Source: Candidatus Omnitrophota bacterium
Lineage (GTDB): Bacteria; Omnitrophota; Gorgyraeia; Gygaellales; JAMWCP01
Length of the DNA: 32,333 nt
Direction of reading: 5' to 3'
Assembly (NCBI GenBank): GCA_023819665.1
Contig: JAMWCP010000007.1
Span: forward strand, 1 to 32,333
Each line of letters starts with the position of its first letter. The first letter of the stretch is position 1. Shown one piece after another: positions 17,601 through 24,432 of this stretch. A model generated the notes under the pieces. That model saw only the letters and a program-made list of their open reading frames with translations, did no database searches and was not told the origin of the DNA. A program made the translations under genes and the position numbers.

Positions 17601-17853
17601 AATGCCAAGCTTTATTGGCAGGATAGAATTCTAAGATAGAATGGTCTTTATTTTGTGTACCAAAACTGATAATACATTGTGAACGATTTACGTAAAATAC
17701 CCAAAGGGGAATTCCATATTTACCTGCAATGCCGGGGAAAAAATTAGCAAATGGCTTACTAAAATTATAGTTTTCTATTACAAAATCACCATTTTTATCT
17801 AAATAGTACTTTGGCTCTTTTTTTTCTAATTTTTTAATAATCATATTTAGCAT
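14608..17853 (-). CDS. Large GH94-like phosphorylase, possibly a 1,2-beta-oligoglucan phosphorylase, 1081 aa
   Basis: This belongs to the longer (about 1100 aa) branch of COG3459. The N-terminal block YYLDKNGDFVIENYNFSKPF followed by FFPGIAGKYGIPLWVFYVNR is typical of it. Later come YARKHGDLERDYNNF, GNYRDINQNRRLDVW and DGYWTDHWTYNLDLLDNY. MEADKPNWFDALNGLPHLLG places Asp672 at the site of the expected acid; the residue before it is Phe where I recall Asn or Asp in related proteins. Characterised GH94 1,2-beta-oligoglucan phosphorylases have a similar length, which is why I suggest that activity, but I could not align them. There is no signal peptide, so it should be cytosolic. It is transcribed toward the phosphatase gene and starts in a shared 225-base upstream region. 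ATG 17844 is an alternative start three codons downstream; neither has a Shine-Dalgarno. Confidence 0.75.
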   Translation of the reverse strand: MLNMIIKKLEKKEPKYYLDKNGDFVIENYNFSKPFANFFPGIAGKYGIPLWVFYVNRSQCIISFGTQNKDHSILEFYPANKAWHFVSSLGFRTFLKIIKNSEIILYEPFNNNCINIKFQLSNRLFINSWSLKFEEINFSLGIKTEVEFFTIPNDRYGGLVRILTLTNLKNQSLNLQLLDGLPQIIPYALRNLFLKKLSRTIEAWIKAEVIKNNLVIYKLDTDPEDKSEVIHIKGLNFYLSFDQDEIKKDYPHIIIEPNLIFSSITDFSFPWRFCETKGFSLPNSQIIASKTPCGFSFLKFTLKNKEQKVLYSIIGYINSKESLLSSLKRIKDPQYIIIKKQENKDIITGLQSNIHTESSSSVFDMYLKQTYLDNILRGGYPIIFKKDSSKTIFYIYARKHGDLERDYNNFLLLPTYFSQGNGNYRDINQNRRLDVWFCPEIEDENILTFFNLIQSDGFNPLVIKETVFFIENKEEIKDQLKNLISENKINLLLEFIEKPFTPGDIVHFLEEKNIHPKLSTEEFLAILLSFSKKEQKAEHNDGYWTDHWTYNLDLLDNYLKIYPEKIKEVIFEKKQFSFYDNYFIVKPRKDKYIIKDGKVIQSLSVYRDNTKEAIIKNRTEFPHKVRDNFGYGKIYQTTLINKLLCLVVNKLSSLDPAGIGIEMEADKPNWFDALNGLPHLLGSSICETFELKRLIIFIKNVIEKTKIDRISITEEIYNFLSELNNLLKGWINDKSYEKDLSYWDKSNTLKENYRQITHFGFIGKEIDTPVETICDFLNNALIKLDYAIQKAQIKKGLFCAYFINEVSEYEITPEKTVIPKKFNQKRLPLFLEAQMHALRLSDSVKEAKKIYKATKKSLLFDKKLKMYKVTSSLSTLPLEIGRCRAFPAGWLENESIWLHMEYKYLLEVLKKELFEEFYTDFKNVLIPFQNPKRYGRSILENSSFIVSSAFKDKKLIGNGFVARLSGSTAEMLEIWLLMNIGLNPFFLNKKNELNLRFNPLLAKWLFKKDGTYSFNFLGIIRVTYHNPKRRDTFGKNRVKIKKIIFKDKDNNPVHLISDIIPSPYAEQIRARQIEKIDIYLA

Positions 17854-17890
17854 ATTTTACATAATTTATTTATTTTGTCTATACTTTTTA

Positions 17891-17912
17891 TTAATTAACC
17901 TTGATTAATTAA
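17891..17912. repeat. TTAATTAA-ccttga-TTAATTAA paired palindromes
   Basis: Two identical 8-bp palindromes, TTAATTAA, are separated by six bases in the divergent region between the minus-strand phosphorylase and the plus-strand GGDEF gene. The spacing puts their centres 14 bp apart. An operator is possible, but in such AT-rich DNA chance is also likely. Confidence 0.35.
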
Positions 17913-18017
17913 ATACGTTATCGCCATATAATATGTTACTTTTTGCAATTAGAAACCCCATATAGATGGATATAAATACCGCTTCTAAAAATTAAATTTT
18001 TTATTGAAACAAATATA

Positions 18018-18046
18018 TTGATTTCATTATTTATAATATGTATAAT
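18018..18046 (+). promoter_or_regulatory. Sigma-70-like promoter of the pilus/secretion motor operon
   Basis: TTGATT (18018-18023) and a perfect TATAAT (18041-18046) are separated by exactly 17 bases. The predicted start of transcription is near 18053, leaving a short leader of about 26 bases before ATG 18079. It is the only well-placed promoter in the divergent region. Confidence 0.65.
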
Positions 18047-18078
18047 ACCTTAGAATAGCTTCTTTAAAAGAAGAAATA

Positions 18079-19470
18079 ATGAAAAAATATAGAACTGTTT
18101 CTTTGGTACATTATAGTTTGAAATATAAATCGATAATTTCTTTTTGTCTACTTCTGATTATACCTATTTTAATAAGTATTTATATTATTTCATTTTATTT
18201 TCTTCCCCTCTATAAATGGAATTATAATATATTGGTTTTAATTGCGGTATGTTTCTTTAGTGGTTTAAGTGGTTTTTTACTTATTAATGACTTTGTTAGA
18301 AGAATCATGCAGATAAATAAGAAGGCAAAGTCAATGGTTTCTCATAGATTAGATAGTGATATTATCTTATCAGAGAAAGATGAAATTACACAATTGACAG
18401 ATATTATAAATGATTTAGAGAAAAAGATACATCAGGATATGCAACAGCTAAATGTTTACAGTAAAAAGACTGCGGAATATAATACTAAAATTCAGCGTCA
18501 GACATCACTTTTATCTTCTTTGCTCCAAATGAATTCAATGGTTTCCTCGGGTAAAGATATATTCGAAATTATCCAGATAGCATTAGAGAGATTATGTCAA
18601 GTTACCGATTCATCAGTGGCATATATAGCATTTAAAGAAGAAGACTCAGATGATCTTTATATAAGAATAACCAGAAGGCAAAATGTATTTAATTCTATAA
18701 ATATAAAATTAAAATTTAATAGAGAAATTAATCGTATGTTCGAGTACGCTATAAGACAACACTCCGCAATATTAATTGATAGTAAATCCACTTTATCTAA
18801 AGAGTTAATTCAAGAACTCTCTGCATGTTTTAAAGTAGATAATCTTTTATTGTTTCCTATATACATTCGCAACAGGTTTTTGGGTTTTCTGATCATAGGC
18901 AATAATCAACCTGATTTTATTTATAATGAAGATGATGTAGAGATAGTAGAAATTTTTACTATGAATATGTGTATAATTATGGAGATATCAGAGCTTCTTA
19001 AGCAGTTGGAGAAATTGGAGACAAGAGATGCCCTTACAGGTGTTTATAATGAACGGTTCATTCGACAACGCTTAGAAGAGGAGATAAAAAGAAGTATACT
19101 TTATCAACGTCCTTGTGGTTTTGCGCTTTTTAGAATAGATAATTTTAAAATGCTCGATGAACATTTTGGTATTAGATTTGCTGAAAATATTCTAAGAAAG
19201 GTTGCTTTAATATTGAAAGAATCTATTACAGAAGTAGACTATGTGGGGCGTTTTGGAGAGTATACCTTTGCGTTAATTCTTGTAGAAAGGAATAAACGTC
19301 AGAGTATTAAATGTGCAGAAGATATCCGCAAGAAAATAGAGTTTATTTTTTCAGGAGAACCTCTTGAAAGAAGAATTATCTTAAAGGTGGCGGTAAGCGA
19401 GAATCCCTTAGATGGCGTGACGGCAGATGAATTAATTAATAATGCAGAGCAAAATTTGAAGTGCTCTTAA
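18079..19470 (+). CDS. Membrane GAF-GGDEF protein with a degenerate (GEYTF) GGDEF motif
   Basis: The 463-aa protein begins with two transmembrane helices (about residues 19-45 and 51-74). A HAMP-like linker and coiled coil (NDLEKKIHQDMQQL) follow, then a GAF-type sensory domain (about 155-305), then a GGDEF domain (about 312-463). The GGDEF start is normal (TRDALTGVYNERF), but the catalytic signature reads VGRFGEYTF (GEYTF at 393-397) in place of GGDEF/GGEEF. The inhibitory-site Arg five residues upstream is also absent (TEVD rather than RxxD). Diguanylate cyclase activity is therefore not expected. Degenerate GGDEF domains can act as ligand-binding or dimerisation modules. It is the first gene of the motor operon, behind a consensus-like promoter, so it probably senses or organises at the inner membrane. 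Confidence 0.85.
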   Translation: MKKYRTVSLVHYSLKYKSIISFCLLLIIPILISIYIISFYFLPLYKWNYNILVLIAVCFFSGLSGFLLINDFVRRIMQINKKAKSMVSHRLDSDIILSEKDEITQLTDIINDLEKKIHQDMQQLNVYSKKTAEYNTKIQRQTSLLSSLLQMNSMVSSGKDIFEIIQIALERLCQVTDSSVAYIAFKEEDSDDLYIRITRRQNVFNSINIKLKFNREINRMFEYAIRQHSAILIDSKSTLSKELIQELSACFKVDNLLLFPIYIRNRFLGFLIIGNNQPDFIYNEDDVEIVEIFTMNMCIIMEISELLKQLEKLETRDALTGVYNERFIRQRLEEEIKRSILYQRPCGFALFRIDNFKMLDEHFGIRFAENILRKVALILKESITEVDYVGRFGEYTFALILVERNKRQSIKCAEDIRKKIEFIFSGEPLERRIILKVAVSENPLDGVTADELINNAEQNLKCS

Positions 19471-19507
19471 GAATTTTAATAAATCTCTATAAAATTGATC
19501 AATAGTG

Positions 19508-19951
19508 ATGATCTTAAAGAGGGCTATACGTAAGCAACTGGGAGAGTTACTTATAGAAAGAAAAATTATTACTCCAGAACAGTTGGATAAGGCATTAGAT
19601 CTCCAGAAAAAACAAGGAGGTCTTTTAGGTGAAATTCTTATAGAACTGGGGTTTGCTAAAGAGGAGGATATTGCTCAGATATTAACTGCTCAGTATGGTT
19701 TTCCTTATCTTCCTTTAAGTAACTATGAGATTAATCCTCAGGTTATAGAGTTGGTTCCTCTGCGTATAGCAAAACAGTACCTGTTAATTCCTATAGATAA
19801 AATAGGGAATAATATAACTTTGGCCATGTCTAATCCGTTAAATACGCAGGCGATAGAAGATATAGAGATCCTTACTGGATGTAATGTTCAAGTTTTTATT
19901 TCTACCTCTTCGGATATTAAAAAAGCAATTGATGAATATTATAAAAAATAG
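19508..19951 (+). CDS. Stand-alone MshEN (type II secretion ATPase N-terminal) domain protein
   Basis: I use ATG 19508; the track starts one codon earlier at a GTG. The roughly 147-aa protein is a single MshEN/T2SSE_N domain with no ATPase part. It has the two repeats seen in that domain: KQLGELLIERKIITPEQLDK followed by ALDLQ, and LGEILIELGFAKEEDIAQIL followed by TAQ, then PYLPLSNYEINP and a C-terminal half with IPIDKIGNNITLAMSNP. In MshE-type ATPases this domain binds cyclic di-GMP. Here the first repeat keeps the LG but has Gln for Arg and Lys for the second Gly, so binding is uncertain. It lies immediately before two ATPases that carry the same domain, three bases from the first. It may be a regulatory partner, or a remnant of an N-terminal duplication. 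Confidence 0.8.
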   Translation: MILKRAIRKQLGELLIERKIITPEQLDKALDLQKKQGGLLGEILIELGFAKEEDIAQILTAQYGFPYLPLSNYEINPQVIELVPLRIAKQYLLIPIDKIGNNITLAMSNPLNTQAIEDIEILTGCNVQVFISTSSDIKKAIDEYYKK

Positions 19952-19954
19952 AAT

Positions 19955-21664
19955 ATGATTTCTTTAAAAGAACGTCTTATACGTTTATTTATTGATAATC
20001 AGATTTTAAATGAGGAACAACTTAGAACTGCTTTGCAAGTTCAAAAAGAGAAAGGTGGAAAGCTCAGTGATATAATTGTAGAATTAAATTTTGTTAAAAA
20101 AAGCGATCTCACATTAGTTTTAAGTCAAGGATTAGATCTTCCTTTGATGGATCTTAAAAAATATAAGATTGATCCCTCGCTCGCTGTTATTATTCCTGAA
20201 AGAGTAGCAAGACATTATCAAATCATCCCTATTTCTAAGATGGGAAATATATTAACGGTGGCAATGGCAGATCCTTTAAATATCTTTGCTCTAGACCATA
20301 TTGAGTCATTAACCGGTTATAAAATAAATCCAGTTATTTCGGATGAGAAAGATATTCTTGATGTGATTAAAGAAGTCTATCCAGATATCACATTAGATTT
20401 TGTAGATGATATATTGAAAGAAATCTCTGAAACATCTGTTGAGTTTATTCAGAAAGATAAAGAGGAGTCGGTTTCTTTAGATGAGCTAAGTCGTTCTACA
20501 GATCAAAGAAAAGTAATAAAAATTGTTAATTATATTCTGGAAAGTGCGGTAAAAAAGAAAGCATCAGATATACTTATTGAGCCGCAGCCTCATAATTTGA
20601 AGATACGTTTCAGAATAGACGGTATACTGCAGGTGCATGAAGAACTCCCTTTAGCGATACATTCATCGATAGTCTCACGTCTTAAGGTATTATCTGATCT
20701 AGATATTGCTGAACATAGGCTCCCTCAGGAAGGTCGTTTTAAGATAACGATAGAAAAAAGAGAAATAGACTTTCGTATCTCAGTATTGCCAGCTATTTTG
20801 GGAGAAAAGGTAGCAATAAGAGTTCTGGATAAATCTATAAGCTTACTGGATATAGACAAATTAGGTTTTGATAGCAGGAGCGTTTCTATTATAAAGAAAT
20901 CTGCATTGTATCCTTACGGAATGATTCTTGTTTGCGGACCTACAGGTTCGGGTAAAACCACTACTCTCTATTCCATATTAAAATATATAGATTCCCCAAA
21001 GAAAAATATTGTTACAGTAGAGGATCCTGTAGAGTATCAATTGGAAGGCATAAATCAGGTTACGGTGAATCCCGATATAGGACTTACTTTTGCATCTGCA
21101 TTAAGAGCGATTTTAAGGCAGGACCCCAATATAATTATGATCGGTGAGATTAGAGATTTAGAGACCGCAGATATTGCTATTAAGAGTGCTTTAACCGGGC
21201 ATTTGGTTCTTTCTACTCTACATGCCACTACCGCTGCTGGTGCTGTAGCTAGACTTTCCAATATGGGAGCAGAGCCTTATCTTATATGTGATTCCTTGAT
21301 ATGTGTAATAGCTCAGAGACTATTACGTAAACTCTGCCAGAATTGTAAAGAAAAATACGAATTGAAACCAGAATTAGCCAAGAAAGTCGATCTCGATGTA
21401 TCGGATAATTACATCTTTTATCGAGCGAATGGTTGCAAGGCATGTTTTAATACTGGTTATCAGGGGAGAATAGGGATAGCTGAAGTTTTAACTTTAACTC
21501 CTCTTATAAAAGAGCTTATTCTCAGGCGTAGTCAAGAACATATTATCAAAGCAAAAGCGCGTAACGAAGGTATGATTACTTTGAGAGAGAACGCGATTAT
21601 TCTAGCACAACAAGGAATTACTTCTCTTGATGAGGTTTTAAGAAATACAGTTGCTGATGAATAA
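19955..21664 (+). CDS. PilB/GspE-family pilus assembly or type II secretion ATPase, copy 1
   Basis: This 569-aa hexameric motor ATPase would drive pilin or pseudopilin polymerisation from the cytosolic face. Residues 1 to about 145 are an MshEN domain whose cyclic-di-GMP motif is degraded (RLIRLFIDNQ in place of RLGxxL..G). The ATPase core has the Walker A GPTGSGKTT (328-336), the Asp box EDPVEYQLEGINQV, the Walker B region RQDPNIIMIGEIRD, and the His box STLHATTAAGAV (families usually have HTND or HTNT). A zinc-type tetracysteine follows: CQNC and CKAC. The tetracysteine and N-terminal domain mark it as a PilB/GspE type, not PilT. It is followed after eight bases by a second, similar ATPase. 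Which of the two powers extension cannot be told from sequence. Confidence 0.9.
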   Translation: MISLKERLIRLFIDNQILNEEQLRTALQVQKEKGGKLSDIIVELNFVKKSDLTLVLSQGLDLPLMDLKKYKIDPSLAVIIPERVARHYQIIPISKMGNILTVAMADPLNIFALDHIESLTGYKINPVISDEKDILDVIKEVYPDITLDFVDDILKEISETSVEFIQKDKEESVSLDELSRSTDQRKVIKIVNYILESAVKKKASDILIEPQPHNLKIRFRIDGILQVHEELPLAIHSSIVSRLKVLSDLDIAEHRLPQEGRFKITIEKREIDFRISVLPAILGEKVAIRVLDKSISLLDIDKLGFDSRSVSIIKKSALYPYGMILVCGPTGSGKTTTLYSILKYIDSPKKNIVTVEDPVEYQLEGINQVTVNPDIGLTFASALRAILRQDPNIIMIGEIRDLETADIAIKSALTGHLVLSTLHATTAAGAVARLSNMGAEPYLICDSLICVIAQRLLRKLCQNCKEKYELKPELAKKVDLDVSDNYIFYRANGCKACFNTGYQGRIGIAEVLTLTPLIKELILRRSQEHIIKAKARNEGMITLRENAIILAQQGITSLDEVLRNTVADE

Positions 21665-21672
21665 AATATAAT

Positions 21673-23373
21673 ATGACTTTAAAGGAAGAGATTATTCAGA
21701 TAATTTTAGAAAGCAAACATATCACTAAGGAGCAATTAGAGGAGGCGATTTTATTACAACAGCGAAGCAAACTTCCTTTAAGAAAAATACTTATAGATCA
21801 AAAACTAATTAATGAGGAAGATTTACTTTCTCTGTTTTCTCAGAAACTTTCTATCCCTGTATTACATGTTATTAGATATAAGTTAAATTCAGAGATAATC
21901 AGTATTATTCCTGAAGAGATAGCCACACGTTATAATATCGTTCCTATATCGCGGATAGGCAATAATATTACCATCGCGATCTCTGATCCTTTAGATATCT
22001 TTGTTATAGATGATCTACGTGTGATTACCGGTTGTAATATTGATATTGTTTTATCTCCTCAAGAAGAGATTGAGGAGATTTTAAATACTTACTATAAAAA
22101 AGAACTCTCAAGTAGGGAGTTACCTTGGGAGAGAGAGATAAATGTAGATTTAAGCTCTGAATCAGAGGTTGCTAAGTTAGATACTATTGAACTATCAGAG
22201 ATAGTAAAAGAAAGTCAAAAACCCCCTATAGTTCGATTGGTTGATTTAATACTTACTTTAGCCCTTAAGAGACGTGCTTCTGATATTCATATAGAACCTG
22301 TAGTCAACGGTTTACGTGTACGTTATCGTATTGATGGTATGCTTTATGAGATGTTTACTATCCCAAAAATAAAACAGAATGCGGTATTGGCGAGGTTAAA
22401 AATTATTTCCAATCTTGATATTACTGAGAACAGACTTCCTCAAGATGGAAGGTTTAAAGTAAGGTTTGATTCGCGCGAAATAGATTTCCGGGTTTCGGTA
22501 TTACCTGTTAATTTTGGACAGAAGATTGTTTTGCGTATTTTGGATAAATCTAATTTATCTATAGGATTAGATAAATTAGGATTTTCGCCACAACCATTAA
22601 AATTATTCAATGAAGCGATCGGTCGTCCATTTGGTATGATTTTGGTTACAGGGCCAACGGGAAGCGGAAAGTCGACCACACTTTACTCAATATTAAATAA
22701 ACTGAATACTCCACAACTTAATATTGTTACTATCGAAGATCCTGTAGAATATGAAATAGAAGGGATAACTCAGGTGCAAGTAAAACCAGAAATTGGATTA
22801 ACTTTTACTGCAGGTTTACGTGCTCTTTTAAGACAGAGCCCCGATGTAATTATGATTGGCGAGATTCGTGATGGAGAGACTGCAGATACAGCTGTAAAAG
22901 CTGCTTTAACAGGACAGCTGATTCTTTCTACTTTACATACCAATGATGCTGCTTCCAGTATTACCCGTCTTATTGATATGAATGTGGAGCCATTTTTAGT
23001 TGCATCTTCGTTGATTATGGTTTGTGCTCAACGTCTTTGTCGTTGTATATGTCCTCGTTGTAAAGAAGAAGAAAAGATACCCCACGACATTTTAGATACA
23101 TTGGGTTTTAAAGAGAAGATAACCTTTTATAAAGGGAAAGGATGCCAGTATTGTAATAATAGCGGATACTATGGACGTACTGCTATTTTAGAGGTTTTGA
23201 TGATTAATGATCGTATTCGGGAAATGATCATTGAAAAGAGAAGTTGTGATGAGATTAAAGAGTATGCTGTTAAAGAATTGGGGATGCTTACTTTAAGAGA
23301 TGATGCTTTTATAAAGATAAAGGAAGGCAGTATTACATTAGAAGAAGCTATAAGGGTAACTATGGAGGAGTAA
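21673..23373 (+). CDS. PilB/GspE-family ATPase, copy 2
   Basis: The 566-aa paralogue has the same layout as the gene before it. The N-terminal MshEN domain (about 1-145) has lost the cyclic-di-GMP signature (EEIIQIILESKHITKEQL). The core has GPTGSGKSTT (Walker A from about 327), EDPVEYEIEGITQV, RQSPDVIMIGEIRDGETADT and a canonical His box STLHTNDAAS. The tetracysteine (CPRC and CQYC) is present. Compared with copy 1 its catalytic motifs are closer to the consensus, so it may be the main motor. A 3' GGAGG in its last codons serves as the ribosome site of the next gene. Two full-length ATPases in tandem with a single PilC/GspF is less common than one of each, and suggests two machines or a hetero-assembly. 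Confidence 0.9.
   Translation: MTLKEEIIQIILESKHITKEQLEEAILLQQRSKLPLRKILIDQKLINEEDLLSLFSQKLSIPVLHVIRYKLNSEIISIIPEEIATRYNIVPISRIGNNITIAISDPLDIFVIDDLRVITGCNIDIVLSPQEEIEEILNTYYKKELSSRELPWEREINVDLSSESEVAKLDTIELSEIVKESQKPPIVRLVDLILTLALKRRASDIHIEPVVNGLRVRYRIDGMLYEMFTIPKIKQNAVLARLKIISNLDITENRLPQDGRFKVRFDSREIDFRVSVLPVNFGQKIVLRILDKSNLSIGLDKLGFSPQPLKLFNEAIGRPFGMILVTGPTGSGKSTTLYSILNKLNTPQLNIVTIEDPVEYEIEGITQVQVKPEIGLTFTAGLRALLRQSPDVIMIGEIRDGETADTAVKAALTGQLILSTLHTNDAASSITRLIDMNVEPFLVASSLIMVCAQRLCRCICPRCKEEEKIPHDILDTLGFKEKITFYKGKGCQYCNNSGYYGRTAILEVLMINDRIREMIIEKRSCDEIKEYAVKELGMLTLRDDAFIKIKEGSITLEEAIRVTMEE
23364..23370 (+). promoter_or_regulatory. Shine-Dalgarno GGAGGAG that supports a TTG start
   Basis: GGAGGAG lies within the last codons of the second ATPase, and GGAGG is five bases before TTG 23374. 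No ATG lies upstream in frame, and the next in-frame ATG would cut away the start of the receiver domain, so the TTG is the likely start. Confidence 0.7.
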
Positions 23374-24432
23374 TTGAGCAAGATTCTGATTATTAATGAT
23401 AACCAGAAGTGGTCTGAATATTTAATGAATGAACTTACAATGAGAGGATATATCTTATCTATGGCTAATAGTAGTTATGAAGGGATAAAACAGTTACACA
23501 GTTTTACTTTTGATTTAGTAATAGTTAAGTGTGGCATGACAGATATGCCAACAAAAGAATTAATTAAAGAGATAAAAGTATATTCTCCTGAGATTATAAT
23601 AATAGTACTTTTGGATAGTTATGATGCTGTAGTAGTCACAGAGTTAAATAGTTTAGGTGTTTATGACGTTCTCAGTAGACCAATAAACTTGGAGAGATTA
23701 CTTTTTGTGATTAAAAAAGGGATAGAGCTCCACTCTATCTTGATTAGCCATCGTAAGTTTTTATTAAGCATTGAAGAGCAAAACGCGTCATTACAGAAGC
23801 AGAATACATTTTTATCAAAAAGGGTAGAAGAATTGACCAAAAATCTTACCCGTTTATATGAAAACCTGCGGACAACTTATATGCGTACCATAAAAGCATT
23901 GGCACAAGCAATTGATATGCGTGACCATTATACTCATAAACACTCAGAGAACGTTGCTCACTATGCAGTTAAAATTGCAGAGGCAATGAATCTTTCTGCC
24001 CATGATATAGAGATAATTCGAGGGGCATGTGAACTTCACGATATAGGTAAGATTGGTATCTATGATGAGATATTAAGTAAAGAGAAACCATTGACCGAAA
24101 AAGAGAAAGAAGAGATAAAACTTCATTCATTAAAAGGCGCGCAGATATTAGAGCCTTTAAATTTTTTAGAAGAGATTATATTACTTGTGCGTCAGCATCA
24201 TGAAAATTACGATGGGACTGGTTATCCTGATAGGCATAAAGGAGAAGAGATTCCTTTAGGTGCGCGGATTATTAGAGTGGCAGATGCCTACGATGCGATG
24301 ACTTCTGCACGGGCTTATAGAAAGATACCTCTTTCTAAAGAGGAAGCAATTGAAGAAATTAAACGAAATAGTGGGACACAGTTTGACCCCAAAGTAGTAG
24401 AGGTATTTTTGAAAATTGTAGATAAGATATGA
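23374..24432 (+). CDS. Response-regulator-like HD-GYP phosphodiesterase with a pseudo-receiver domain
   Basis: The 352-aa protein starts at TTG, supported by a GGAGGAG site. Residues 1 to about 115 are a CheY-like receiver, but the phospho-acceptor Asp is Lys52 (FDLVIVKCGM), the acidic pair reads IND, and the usual KP is SRP. It should not be phosphorylated in the standard way. A coiled coil (about 130-165) leads to an HD-GYP domain with all key motifs: HKHSENVAHYA, CELHDIGKIGI, HHENYDGTGYP and RVADAYDAMTSARAYR. HD-GYP enzymes hydrolyse cyclic di-GMP through pGpG to GMP, using a metal centre. It overlaps the PilC/GspF start by ATGA. The setting suggests local control of the pilus or secretion motor by cyclic-di-GMP turnover. 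Confidence 0.9.
   Translation: MSKILIINDNQKWSEYLMNELTMRGYILSMANSSYEGIKQLHSFTFDLVIVKCGMTDMPTKELIKEIKVYSPEIIIIVLLDSYDAVVVTELNSLGVYDVLSRPINLERLLFVIKKGIELHSILISHRKFLLSIEEQNASLQKQNTFLSKRVEELTKNLTRLYENLRTTYMRTIKALAQAIDMRDHYTHKHSENVAHYAVKIAEAMNLSAHDIEIIRGACELHDIGKIGIYDEILSKEKPLTEKEKEEIKLHSLKGAQILEPLNFLEEIILLVRQHHENYDGTGYPDRHKGEEIPLGARIIRVADAYDAMTSARAYRKIPLSKEEAIEEIKRNSGTQFDPKVVEVFLKIVDKI

Noticed and set aside
17901-17932. Second promoter TTGATT...TATAAT in the divergent region
   Set aside because: The boxes are 20 bases apart, while the pair at 18018-18046 has the ideal 17-base spacing.
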